Shown here piece after piece: positions 18,448 through 25,521 of a stretch of DNA of 55,057 nucleotides (positions within the stretch are counted from its first letter, which is position 1; each line of letters starts with the position of its first letter). The notes beneath the pieces were generated by a model. It ran no database searches and was not told where the DNA came from. It was given only the letters and a program-made list of their open reading frames with translations. Location of the stretch: assembly GCA_002730875.1 (NCBI GenBank), contig PCBI01000005.1:965191-1020247 (forward strand), written 5' to 3'. The position numbers and the translations under genes were made by a program. This stretch comes from Spirochaetaceae bacterium (lineage in GTDB: Bacteria > Spirochaetota > Leptospiria > Leptospirales > Leptonemataceae).

Positions 18448-19359
18448 ATGGCAATGTATATCGCACCCTATGCAAACCAGGTCGGCGGAGAGTTCGACGG
18501 CGGCAAGATCCTGGAAAAGAAGCCCCTGGGTTTTCCTCAGGAAGGGGGTGGGATTCCCTACATCTCCAGTTTGTTTTACTGGGCCTGTGCCTGGAGCGAT
18601 GAAGGAGGGCTTATTGCCGAGCACCCTCATCAGGCTTTTGAAATCATCTCTTTTGTGCTGGATGGCGAAATCGAGCACTACGACAATCAGCTGGGCGACT
18701 GGCAGAAACTAAAAGCCGGGGATGTGCAGATCATCCGTTCCGGCTCCGGGATCTCCCATGCAGAGCGATTGAATGCAGGAAGCCGGATGTTTCAGATCTG
18801 GTTTGACCCGTACCTGGATCGAGCGGTAACCCAGCCCGCTACCTATGACGATTACCGAGCCGAGCAGTTCCCGGTGGAAACCATCGGTGGAGTGGAGCAG
18901 ACCACATTGATCGGACCGGGCTCGCCTTTCCAGATGCAAAGTCCGGTGGAGGTGTATCGCAGGAAGTATTCCGGAGGTCCGCTGGAAATCGATCTGGAAG
19001 TGGGCCAGGTTATGGCCATGTATGCTCTGGAAGGGGACTTTACCTTTCAGGATGTGCAGACTCCGGACGGACAAAGTGCCAGGCTGGGCAAAGGTGATAC
19101 ATTCGTATGGCAGCCGGAGCCTTCCCAATCCCCGGATTCCGCCTCAAGCTCGAACGAAACGGGCGCGGATGGGAGCACAGATTCCGGCGCAACCAGCAAC
19201 GGTGCCGAAGGACAGGCTCCGGCCGAAAGCTCCAGCGAACCCACCCAGACATTGCGTCTGAGCACGGAAGGCCCTGCAGAGCTGTTCATTGTGCAGATGC
19301 CTGTGGATCCAGGATATCCACTGTACACCCGTCGATTCCAGATGGCTTCGGCCCGGTAG
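18448..19359 (+). CDS. Pirin-family bicupin with low-complexity insert
   Basis: A 303-residue pirin-like protein. The N-terminal cupin has all expected metal ligands: His59 and His61 (EHPHQAFE), His104 and Glu106 (GISHAERL), plus the signature DVQIIRSGSGISHAE. Pirins bind Fe and have been reported as quercetinases or transcription cofactors; the role here is unknown. Odd feature: within the C-terminal cupin, residues about 225-267 are almost only Ser, Asp, Glu, Ala, Gly, Thr and Asn, inserted between WQPEP and TLRLSTEGPAELF. Family members usually lack this, and the conserved strands resume after it. A second ATG lies 6 bases downstream of the chosen start. Confidence 0.88.
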   Translation: MAMYIAPYANQVGGEFDGGKILEKKPLGFPQEGGGIPYISSLFYWACAWSDEGGLIAEHPHQAFEIISFVLDGEIEHYDNQLGDWQKLKAGDVQIIRSGSGISHAERLNAGSRMFQIWFDPYLDRAVTQPATYDDYRAEQFPVETIGGVEQTTLIGPGSPFQMQSPVEVYRRKYSGGPLEIDLEVGQVMAMYALEGDFTFQDVQTPDGQSARLGKGDTFVWQPEPSQSPDSASSSNETGADGSTDSGATSNGAEGQAPAESSSEPTQTLRLSTEGPAELFIVQMPVDPGYPLYTRRFQMASAR

Positions 19360-19451
19360 GATCGCAGGCATCAATTTGCGGCAACAAGTATCCGTAGCCG
19401 TGCCGCTTGCCCGGGCTGTGCGGTCGTTGAGCACGTCTCTCAACTTGGTCG

Positions 19452-19476
19452 GCCTGGTCGGCCTGACCGGCCAGGC
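19452..19476 (+). terminator. GC-rich hairpin after the pirin gene
   Basis: GCCTGGTCGG (19452-19461), loop CCTGA, CCGGCCAGGC (19467-19476): ten pairs including one G-U. It lies 92 bases after the stop and has no U-tract. Confidence 0.4.
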
Positions 19477-19618
19477 AAGGGCCCATGCAAGCGGTCATTC
19501 ACACGGGATGCAGGCAGCGAAAGCCGAATCTGAATAACAAACCTGCTAAAGCCAGGCATCCGGCAAAACAGGTTGACCCTTGTTTGGCGGCCCACCAGGG
19601 TCGGTCAGGCGGACTATT

Positions 19619-20428
19619 ATGAACTGGATTCAAAACATCCTGGTAGGATTTCTATTCTTCGGGGCTCTATTTCTGGTAGGGTATTTCACCATCGTTTCTG
19701 AAAGCGGCCCCTTTGCCCGTCCGGGAAAGCGAATGGTATTCTACTTTGATCATGCAGATGGAATCAAGGAAGGATCCAGGGTTACGGTTCTGGGCGTACC
19801 GTCCGGCTCCGTTACCGGCGTGGATCTGGTAACCGTAGATAGCCGAGGCGACGTGGTGGAGCCGGATGCTCCCAATCGAGTGCGTCAAATTGTGGCTGTT
19901 ACCATCGAGCTCAAAAAGCAGGTGGTGTTCTACGAAAACTATCGAATTGCTATAAAGAATGAAAGCCTGCTCTCCGGAAAGGTGGTGTCTGTGGACCCAG
20001 GATCTTCCGCCGCCGGCGAAGGAGAAAAGCCTCAGCAGATACCGGTGTTCTCCGTGGACAGCGCCGTGCTTTCCAGCACTGGACAATCCGCTCTGGAATA
20101 CCGACTGACCAGCACCCAGGATGGCAAATACGTAGACCTTCGCGGCGAAAGCAGCGGGGACCCAATTGCCGGGTTTTCCGAGTTGATAGCTGAGAACCGC
20201 TCCGATCTACGAAGAACTGTACAGAACGTGGCCGAGATCACAGACAAGATCAACCGCGGCGATGGAACCATCGGCAAGCTAATCAACGATCAAGAACTGC
20301 ATAACAACGCCACAACCCTGGTTACAGAAGCCCAGGTAGTGGTGCGCGAAGTACGCGAAAGCCTGGAGGACACCCGGGAACAGGCGCCGGTGACCTCGTT
20401 CGTAAGAGCGGCGCTGACCGCTTTTTGA
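19619..20428 (+). CDS. MCE-domain (MlaD-like) protein
   Basis: A 269-residue protein with one N-terminal membrane helix (about 6-25) and a single MCE domain (about 35-125: MVFYFDHADGIKEGSRVTVLGVPSGSVTG). A helical tail with QNVAEITDKINRGDGTIGKL follows, typical of MlaD-like proteins. Such proteins form periplasmic hexamers that move phospholipids between membranes with MlaE and MlaF. Those partner genes are not adjacent, so they would be elsewhere. The ATG at 19619 places the helix correctly; an upstream in-frame start at 19580 would add 13 non-conserved residues. It is the last gene before the accessory stretch. Confidence 0.85.
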   Translation: MNWIQNILVGFLFFGALFLVGYFTIVSESGPFARPGKRMVFYFDHADGIKEGSRVTVLGVPSGSVTGVDLVTVDSRGDVVEPDAPNRVRQIVAVTIELKKQVVFYENYRIAIKNESLLSGKVVSVDPGSSAAGEGEKPQQIPVFSVDSAVLSSTGQSALEYRLTSTQDGKYVDLRGESSGDPIAGFSELIAENRSDLRRTVQNVAEITDKINRGDGTIGKLINDQELHNNATTLVTEAQVVVREVRESLEDTREQAPVTSFVRAALTAF

Positions 20429-20499
20429 GGGGCTGACGCGATTACAAGGTCCGTTTTTGCTTCGTAGCGGGCTCAACTGAAAGGCGAGAGTATGGTAAA

Positions 20500-20518
20500 G
20501 GCGAAGCTACGCTTCGCC
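20500..20518. repeat. Small perfect hairpin GGCGAAGC/GCTTCGCC
   Basis: An eight-pair stem with loop TAC, in the 351-base gap after the MCE gene. It may end that transcript, or mark the left edge of the accessory stretch. No U-tract follows. Confidence 0.45.
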
Positions 20519-20546
20519 ACCGAACATTTATAGTAACGGGCATCGC

Positions 20547-20768
20547 TTGGAAACTAATTATAAACTGGAAGAGTATGAAACAATTGGGAATACTTCGAAC
20601 ATATCGAATTTTCTCCGATGGCTTCGGGGTGACATAGATGAAAACGACCTCCGGTATGAAGCCGGCGCAGACCGCCGTATTCAGTGGACAGATCCCACAA
20701 CATCGCGAGGAGAAGACTTTAATGAGCGGGTCTTGGAGCCATTGCCCGATCCGCTTCCGACGAGATAG
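20547..20768 (+). CDS. Possible small acidic protein, unknown function
   Basis: A 73-residue reading frame from a TTG codon, with hydrophilic, protein-like sequence (NFLRWLRGDIDENDLRYEAG). Its stop overlaps the ribosome site of the next gene, which would fit translational coupling. There is no Shine-Dalgarno and no recognised family. It could equally be the end of a decayed gene. Confidence 0.3.
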   Translation: METNYKLEEYETIGNTSNISNFLRWLRGDIDENDLRYEAGADRRIQWTDPTTSRGEDFNERVLEPLPDPLPTR

Positions 20769-20779
20769 GGAGACTAACA

Positions 20780-21256
20780 GTGGCGATGAAAATGAGAATT
20801 GTGGTGCTCGTGTGTCTGGGTTTGTCACTTTCCTTTTGTGCATTTCAGTTCACTAGACCTAACAAAGAATGCTTTGTTTCGGCTTCACCAGAAATGATGT
20901 TGCTTTATCATAGAGCCTATGATGCGGCCGAGGGTTTGGATACTGCCTTCAATCGAACCAAGAATCGGGTTCAGCCTTACGGTCCGAATTGGCCGAAAGT
21001 TTGGAAGGAGAAGGAGAATCAGTATATCCAATTTGGCGACAGCATTCTCCAGGTTGACGGTTGCTCATTAAACGATATCGCTCGCTCTCATCCTGGTTCC
21101 TTTGACGTGAGCCCCTACAGCCGAGATGGTCTCGTCTCGAAAATCGACTTAGTGTTGTTGGGGACTGGGACGGAAATAAGACTCAATATTAATGAGATAA
21201 TTGTTCTCCGAGATGGCCGAAAAACGGTCTTAAAGCCAGCTCGCGAAGAACCCTGA
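20780..21256 (+). CDS. Putative small lipoprotein or exported protein, unknown function
   Basis: 158 residues from GTG 20780, supported by GGGAG 7 bases upstream; ATG 20786 is the alternative. It has a hydrophobic signal MRIVVLVCLGLSLSFCAF with a possible lipobox Cys20. The mature part contains GDSILQVDGCSLNDI, which resembles the carboxylate-loop end of PDZ domains (GDxILxVDG), so a degenerate PDZ fold is possible. No family is recognised. It is the first of several same-strand small genes and is followed 40 bases later by a dispersed repeat (copy at 21296). Confidence 0.6.
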   Translation: MAMKMRIVVLVCLGLSLSFCAFQFTRPNKECFVSASPEMMLLYHRAYDAAEGLDTAFNRTKNRVQPYGPNWPKVWKEKENQYIQFGDSILQVDGCSLNDIARSHPGSFDVSPYSRDGLVSKIDLVLLGTGTEIRLNINEIIVLRDGRKTVLKPAREEP

Positions 21257-21295
21257 ACTGTGACAAAACACTGGAACCAGTAGGGTGCTAAAAAA

Positions 21296-21363
21296 TCATC
21301 CAATCACGCTGCATCCTCGCACGAAGCACCCGCTCTCGTTCGTCAAGCGGGCCATCAGTGTCG
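21296..21363 (+). repeat. Dispersed spacer repeat R2, copy 1
   Basis: The segment starting TCATCCAATCACGCTGCA is alike to 22508-22535 (23 of 28 positions) and is followed after the same 36-base distance by GCTCTCGTTC, alike to 22544 and 25413. CCCGCT/AGCGGG inside it can pair. It sits just after the stop of a lipoprotein-like gene. Confidence 0.5.
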
Positions 21364-21657
21364 CGATTGCCGAAGGCGGCCTTCTGTGGCCACCCGTTCG
21401 AGCAGTTACTCCGCTTTAAAGAGGTGCTGGATCAACGAAAGCTCTTGCGCGCAGATGTCCGGCGGTACGACGAGGTTTTCAGCAAGTATACTCAAGGAAT
21501 TCAGGCATTGTCGCTGGCTGAAAAAAAGTTCGAAAAAGGCCATTTTAGAACCGCCATGAAGGCTCTTAAACAGGCACAGCCTAATACAGTTCCGAATCGA
21601 CAATTTGCACGAGAAAGAGAAGCACTGGACGCATTGTCTCTAAGAGATTTTGGCTAA
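21358..21657 (+). pseudogene. Hypothetical ORF, possibly a gene fragment
   Basis: A 99-residue frame whose GTG start lies inside repeat R2, so the true start is doubtful. The part from about residue 18 looks protein-like and helical (SLAEKKFEKGHFRTAMKA recalls TPR-type helices). There is no ribosome site and no recognised family. It overlaps the next frame by 8 bases; the two may be one gene broken by a frameshift near 21650. Confidence 0.3.
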
Positions 21658-21958
21658 ACGTACGGCCGACGTAGCGGGAATCCCGGGGACATCCTCCAAC
21701 TCCCCGCTCTCGGCACCGCTATCCGGAGATTTTCTCTATCCATCGGAACAAAGAGCCTTCAATGCCCTGCCCGAAGAGCAACAACGGGTTTGGGATGCGA
21801 TACTTCGTTTCCCATGGTTGCCGGTGAAGCTCAGGGCCGACTTTGCGCTGGAGAGCTACAAATATCAAAGAAATCAACGGACGAAACCATCGGGCTGTAT
21901 TGAGCGCGATAGACTGCCGACAGGGAGCGAGTATGCAAATATCAAAGAGTGCTATTAA
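21650..21958 (+). pseudogene. Hypothetical ORF, possibly second half of a frameshifted gene
   Basis: A 102-residue frame from a TTG codon. Its middle (SEQRAFNALPEEQQRVWDAI and FPWLPVKLRADFALES) looks like real protein, while both ends look random. It runs 26 bases into the next gene. It may be the downstream part of the preceding frame after a +1 shift, or a remnant. Confidence 0.3.
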
Positions 21959-22487
21959 AGGAAAGCTTGTAGCTCTGGCAATTCTCTATGCTATGCTGAC
22001 TGGTGCAAGATGTTGGAATGGTGATCCTGGAGCAAAAGATTCCATCAATGATTTTGCGGCTAATTTTCCCCAGGGGGAATTCGCCCGAGAAGGAGAGACG
22101 GGCATAAGGACAACAGGGGGTTCAGAAGGATTTTTCGAGCGCGGCACATCTACGGATGGTCGCTACCGGTTCGTGAGATCATGGAGCGAAAACGGAGACC
22201 TCGCAATGGTAACATGTCAGGACAGGACGGAAAACATTGAGTATACGATTTATTGCCATGATGGACTCGTGGATGGCCGGGAATACACTGACTCGGAAGA
22301 TCGGCAAATGGTCCTCCGCGATGTCGTCCATTACGGCACAGATCCGGGAAGTTTCAGAGTGTTCTGCGAAGTTGGCTCCTGTAAGGGTTGGCCTTTTCCA
22401 TTTGCCCGCAGTAGTTTTTGCAAAAATCTAAGTCCTATTCAAGCGGTTGTTTCAAAACAGGTTTGCGCACGACTCAGCGGAGACTGA
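21933..22487 (+). CDS. Putative lipoprotein or secreted Cys-rich protein, unknown function
   Basis: 184 residues from ATG 21933, with GGGAG 6 bases upstream. Signal region KGKLVALAILYAMLTGARC with a possible lipid-modified Cys. The mature part has seven or so further Cys (VTCQDRT, IYCHDG, VFCEVGSCKGW, SSFCKN, KQVCARL), suggesting disulfides outside the cytoplasm. No family is recognised. Repeat R2 (copy 2) begins 21 bases after the stop. Confidence 0.6.
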   Translation: MQISKSAIKGKLVALAILYAMLTGARCWNGDPGAKDSINDFAANFPQGEFAREGETGIRTTGGSEGFFERGTSTDGRYRFVRSWSENGDLAMVTCQDRTENIEYTIYCHDGLVDGREYTDSEDRQMVLRDVVHYGTDPGSFRVFCEVGSCKGWPFPFARSSFCKNLSPIQAVVSKQVCARLSGD

Positions 22488-22507
22488 TTTATTGTTGGCC
22501 CAAAAAC

Positions 22508-22557
22508 TCCTCCGATCATGCTGCAGCCTCGCGCGCAAACCGTGCTTTCGCTCGGCA
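22508..22557 (+). repeat. Dispersed spacer repeat R2, copy 2
   Basis: TCCTCCGATCATGCTGCAGC matches copy 1 (21296) at 23 of 28 positions over its first 28 bases, and GCTTTCGCTC follows at the same distance. GTGC/GCAC pairs around the second block. It lies 21 bases after a stop codon. Confidence 0.5.
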
Positions 22558-22700
22558 CTGCTAAGTAACATCCTCCCTGACCCTCTGCCGAAACAGATAG
22601 GCTTCCAGGAAATCCTTAACGCATCGCTCCTTGTCTTCCGGTAGCTTCTGGACCACTTTTCGCCTGCGGTGCCCCGGTTCGGGTTATTGCGCGGAGTCGG

Positions 22701-22714
22701 ATGTTATGCGAACC
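22701..22714 (+). repeat. 14-base repeat ATGTTATGCGAACC, copy 1
   Basis: Identical to 26118-26131 and to no other place noticed. It contains GTTATGC, which resembles the GTTRRRY core of integron attC sites but has T where a purine is usual. Confidence 0.5.
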
Positions 22715-22780
22715 CGGCGCCGGGGCATCGCGGGTTTCGCAAAATGGCCGGTTATCCGCCATGGCCCCCAGTCGAGCTCA

Positions 22781-22809
22781 GCATGAAAAAGTATTGACTT
22801 TGCATGAAA
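22781..22809 (+). promoter_or_regulatory. Promoter/operator candidate of the VapBC-type operon
   Basis: GCATGAAA occurs at 22781-22788 and 22802-22809, 21 bases apart (two helical turns), flanking a -35-like TTGACT (22794-22799). Ribbon-helix-helix antitoxins often bind paired short repeats at their own promoter. No good -10 is visible. Confidence 0.35.
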
Positions 22810-22842
22810 TCATGGATTAGCTCAAGAAAAGGACCCCAAAAA

Positions 22843-23121
22843 ATGCCGAATCTACAGGTGAAAGATATAGATGAGAAACTGTATTCTCTCCTGAGAGAGA
22901 AAGCCCGGTCCGAAAATCGCTCAATCAGCCAGGAAGTGGTTACAATTCTCGAGGAGTATCTTGCAAATCCGCTGGCCTTTAAGTCAAACCCTGCTCAGGA
23001 GTTTCTGAAACTTAAAGGGGCCTGGAAAGACAATCGGTCCGCTGAAGAGATTATCGAAGATACACGCAAGAGCAGAACCACAAACCGAAGATTTGAATCC
23101 GGTAATGACATATTTACTTGA
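22843..23121 (+). CDS. Ribbon-helix-helix antitoxin (VapB/FitA type)
   Basis: 92 residues starting at ATG 22843 with AAAGGA 10 bases upstream; an in-frame ATG at 22804 lacks support. The N-terminal part MPNLQVKDIDEKLYSLLREK followed by ENRSISQEVVTILEEYL is a FitA/Arc-like ribbon-helix-helix DNA-binding domain. The C-terminal half (PAQEFLKLKGAWKDNRSAEE) is the toxin-binding tail. It neutralises the PIN toxin encoded next, whose start overlaps it by 17 bases, and probably represses the operon. Confidence 0.85.
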   Translation: MPNLQVKDIDEKLYSLLREKARSENRSISQEVVTILEEYLANPLAFKSNPAQEFLKLKGAWKDNRSAEEIIEDTRKSRTTNRRFESGNDIFT

Positions 23122-23506
23122 TACAGACATCGTCATCTACAGCATAAAGGGTTCTGAGACTGTAGCTTCAAATATAGAAATGCATCAGAAATTCCCTCTT
23201 GCCCTTTCCGTGATAACCTACGGTGAATTGCTCTTTGGCGCTCATAAGTCAAAGAACAGAGACAGCAATCTGGCCACAGTCTACAGACTCAGGGAGATCT
23301 TTCCCGTAATCCCCGTGGACAATCCTGTGATTCAGACTTTTTCCGATATCAAGGCCCGCTCTCAGAAGACGGGCCAAATCGTAGCAGACTTCGATCTATT
23401 GATCGCGGCCACTGCCCTTACCTTCAACATGACACTGGTTACCAACAATACCCGCGACTTTAAGAAGGTGAAAGGGCTGAAAATTGAAAATTGGGCTCAA
23501 AACTAG
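23105..23506 (+). CDS. vapC: PIN-domain toxin (VapC type)
   Basis: 133 residues from ATG 23105 (MTYLLDTDIVIYS). The acidic PIN residues are all present: Asp6 in LLDTD, Glu41 in ITYGELLFG, Asp97 in ADFDLLIAATAL and Asp118 in TNNTRDF. PIN toxins are Mg-dependent ribonucleases, often cutting tRNA or rRNA. A TTG 12 bases earlier is the alternative start. It overlaps the antitoxin and would be made by coupled translation. Repeat R1 copy 1 starts 12 bases after the stop. Confidence 0.9.
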   Translation: MTYLLDTDIVIYSIKGSETVASNIEMHQKFPLALSVITYGELLFGAHKSKNRDSNLATVYRLREIFPVIPVDNPVIQTFSDIKARSQKTGQIVADFDLLIAATALTFNMTLVTNNTRDFKKVKGLKIENWAQN

Positions 23507-23517
23507 AAGGGGCATAA

Positions 23518-23569
23518 CCGTACTCAAATGTCTGCGGGCTCGCTTCGCTCCGCTGCCGGGGTTTTCGTG
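23518..23569 (+). repeat. Dispersed spacer repeat R1, copy 1
   Basis: A 52-base unit containing TCTGCGGGCTCGCTTCGCTC and GGTTTTCGTG, matching 24358-24409 at 47 of 52 positions. It follows the VapC stop. TGCGGGC within it can pair with GCCCGCA at about 23630-23636. The rest of the gap up to 23708 holds nothing recognised. Confidence 0.8.
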
Positions 23570-23708
23570 CTTGTGCCCGAAGGGTACTCAGCCGACGGGC
23601 GCTCAAGCCAAATTGCGCGTCACAGAACGCCCGCAACTTCGTGTAGAGGCTTACATTATCCGCCATGATTCACCGCAATAATTGCATCTGGATCACAGAT
23701 ATATCTTA

Positions 23709-23736
23709 TTGACAGGCATGTCTATCCTTGCATTAT
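23709..23736 (+). promoter_or_regulatory. Putative promoter of the HigBA-type operon
   Basis: TTGACA (23709-23714), a perfect -35, is followed after 16 bases by CATTAT (23731-23736). The start point would fall at about 23743, on the GTG of the toxin itself, so the transcript would be leaderless. Confidence 0.45.
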
Positions 23737-23742
23737 TGAAGG

Positions 23743-24024
23743 GTGATCAAATCCTTCAGGGATTCGGAAAGCGAGAAACTCTTCAGGCAAGAACTTGTAA
23801 AGAGAATCCCCAGGGATGTCCAGAGAAGAGCCTTGATCAAGCTAATGCTACTGGATGCCGCTGAAGTGGAAAAGGACCTTGAATCGCCTCCCGGGAATCG
23901 ACTGAAGAAGCTAAAGGGAGGCAGAAAGGCCTATTTTTCAATCCGAGTCAACGACCAGTGGAGAATCACATTTCAGTTCAAAGACGGGCACGCATTTGAT
24001 GTTGCTGTTGAGGACTACCATTGA
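23743..24024 (+). CDS. higB: RelE/HigB-type toxin
   Basis: 93 residues from GTG. The sequence follows the HigB/RelE pattern: an N-terminal helix pair, then NRLKKLKGGRKAYFSIRVND, QWRITFQF and the closing VAVEDYH. Such toxins cleave mRNA at the ribosome. No intact Shine-Dalgarno spacing exists; GAAGG abuts the GTG and a promoter lies immediately upstream, so leaderless translation is likely. The antitoxin gene follows after 9 bases, the toxin-first order usual for higBA. Confidence 0.87.
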   Translation: MIKSFRDSESEKLFRQELVKRIPRDVQRRALIKLMLLDAAEVEKDLESPPGNRLKKLKGGRKAYFSIRVNDQWRITFQFKDGHAFDVAVEDYH

Positions 24025-24033
24025 GGTGCCAAG

Positions 24034-24333
24034 ATGCCGAAATCCATTCCTACACCTACTATCGGAGAGGTTCTGAAATCCGAATTTCTCGTGCCGCTGG
24101 AGCTTACTCCTTACCGGCTTGCAAAGGACCTTGGTGTTTCCACCAGTACAATACTGGACCTCATCCATGACAGAAGGCGTCTCTCGGTCGAAATGGCTCT
24201 GAAGCTCTCCAAATACCTCGGCATGTCAGAAAAATTCTGGCTGAATCTTCAGGCTGATATAGATGTCCGTAACAAAAAACAGAGCATGAAGAAGGAACTG
24301 GACAAGATTCAACCCATTGCTCGGTTAGCGTAA
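24034..24333 (+). CDS. higA: HigA-type XRE antitoxin
   Basis: 99 residues, with ribosome site GAGGTG before ATG 24034. It has the HigA-family helix-turn-helix: PTIGEVLKSEFLVPLELTPY, RLAKDLGVSTSTILDLIHDR, and MALKLSKYLGMSEKFWLNLQ. It binds and neutralises the HigB toxin and represses their promoter. Repeat R1 copy 2 begins 25 bases after its stop. Confidence 0.9.
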   Translation: MPKSIPTPTIGEVLKSEFLVPLELTPYRLAKDLGVSTSTILDLIHDRRRLSVEMALKLSKYLGMSEKFWLNLQADIDVRNKKQSMKKELDKIQPIARLA

Positions 24334-24691
24334 GGATTCCAGCGCAACCTCCTATAGCCGCACTCAAATATCTGCGGGCTCGCTTCGCTCCGGTCCCGTG
24401 GTTTTCGTGTAAATACATACAAATTCGGGCATGAACAGGACCTCCAGGCAGACAACTCCTTCCATCAAGTCCCGGTAATTGCTTCAATCCCTTGAAGGAT
24501 GCTCGGATTGGAGGATTGATAATATCGCATTGTTCTACAATGCTGGACGAAAACACAGCTACCCGGGAAGTATAGTCTCGAAGCAGTTTGGAATGCAAAA
24601 GATTACCTGAAGAGTGTCCGTAAGGGCTGGAGTAGTGGCGTAGTTCCGGGCGGCAATAAATGCTTCGATCGAGCTTCGCAGGGAGGACTCC
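24334..24691. other. Spacer after higBA, with repeat R1 and a possible gene remnant
   Basis: 358 bases. It contains R1 copy 2. Frames further on give protein-like fragments (for example WNAKDYLKSVRKGWSSGVVP at about 24590-24650), but no start or full ORF. The ribosome site of the next gene (GGGAGG) is at the right end. Confidence 0.35.
24358..24409 (+). repeat. Dispersed spacer repeat R1, copy 2
   Basis: Matches 23518-23569 at 47 of 52 positions without gaps, including the block GCGGGCTCGCTTCGCTCCG. Both copies follow toxin-antitoxin operons on the same strand. Confidence 0.8.
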
Positions 24692-25342
24692 ATGTTCAAT
24701 GATTTCTCGATTAAAATCTCCGCTATTATGATCGCTGTGTCCTGTGTCTCTTGTTTTTCGCATAGGACGCCTCTCGGAAATGGTAGGACACCAGCAAAAG
24801 ATCATCTCATGAACGTAGCCTTGATGCGCGCGGAATTGAAGCCGAATATGGCTTTTGATGCTGTAATAGAGCGCTTTGGCAAACCACAACTCGTGAGGAC
24901 TCTCGACCCTCCTTTGCCAAAACTCATGGACGGAAAATACTACCCCGTTGACAAGATTGTGATGTACGGTGCAGTAAAGTCTTCGAGGTCGCAATCTGGA
25001 TCAGAGATAGTAAGGAAGAAGGTAACGCAGCATGTTACGATCATGTTCTACAGATCTCAGCTAAAATTTGTATTCGTTAATGTGGCAATTCTTGGACCAA
25101 GCAATAAGGTGCTGCTTTCGGAAGAAAGTTCGGAGAGTGTCCTGCGGAGTGACAAGAGTGATCGCGAACTCTGGGTAGGCTCATACTGTGACTCTTTATA
25201 TTATAAAGAGAAAGTATTGGGCTTAAGTGTTTCGTCGGGCTATCCCTGTTACTGGAAAGCTTCTAATTTTCATTCGCTTCTGACAGAAGATGGTTACTAC
25301 GACCGCAAGCGTGAGGGCTATTCGCTTGCGAAAGATTGGTGA
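24692..25342 (+). CDS. Putative lipoprotein, BamE/SmpA-like region possible
   Basis: 216 residues from ATG 24692 with a strong GGGAGG site. Signal IMIAVSCVSCFSH with lipobox Cys at about 21. The segment MRAELKPNMAFDAVIERFGK recalls the helix-turn (L-x-pGM-xx-V-xx-lG-P) of SmpA/BamE-like outer-membrane lipoproteins, followed by strands (MFYRSQLKFVFVNV). The C-terminal part is unique. Role unknown. R2 copy 3 follows 50 bases after the stop. Confidence 0.6.
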   Translation: MFNDFSIKISAIMIAVSCVSCFSHRTPLGNGRTPAKDHLMNVALMRAELKPNMAFDAVIERFGKPQLVRTLDPPLPKLMDGKYYPVDKIVMYGAVKSSRSQSGSEIVRKKVTQHVTIMFYRSQLKFVFVNVAILGPSNKVLLSEESSESVLRSDKSDRELWVGSYCDSLYYKEKVLGLSVSSGYPCYWKASNFHSLLTEDGYYDRKREGYSLAKDW

Positions 25343-25391
25343 AAAGTGGTATGGGCAATCTGTTTCATCACTATTTCTGGCGGTCGCGAGT

Positions 25392-25444
25392 CATCGTCGC
25401 GCCAACCAGGGTGCTTTCGTTCTGAACGCGCGCGTTTAGTGTCG
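25392..25444 (+). repeat. Dispersed spacer repeat R2, copy 3 (diverged)
   Basis: CATCGTCGCGC then GCTTTCGTTC and TTAGTGTCG align with copy 1 (CATCCTCGCAC, GCTCTCGTTC, TCAGTGTCG) with a one-base shift; the last 32 bases match copy 1 at 23 positions. It lies between two lipoprotein-like genes. Confidence 0.4.
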
Positions 25445-25521
25445 GCGTGGCTGAAGGCTGAACTGGCAACAGAGAGTAAACCTGCAGTCCAAGATGCTAG
25501 AAGAAGATTGGAGATGAAAGA

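Larger units (their letters stand above)
22488..22842. other. Spacer between lipoprotein gene and toxin-antitoxin pair
   Basis: 355 bases without a clear gene. It holds R2 copy 2, TAACATCC (22566-22573) complementary to GGATGTTA (22699-22706), the 14-base repeat ATGTTATGCGAACC (22701-22714), an imperfect dyad GCGAACCCG/CGGGTTTCGC, and on the minus strand a 40-codon stop-to-stop stretch (22564-22683) whose last part, KLPEDKERCVKDFLEAYLF, looks like the end of a lost gene. Confidence 0.4.

Noticed and set aside
24161..24994. 277-codon minus-strand ORF
   Set aside because: It is antisense to higA and the well-supported lipoprotein gene, and its translation lacks a coherent domain pattern.
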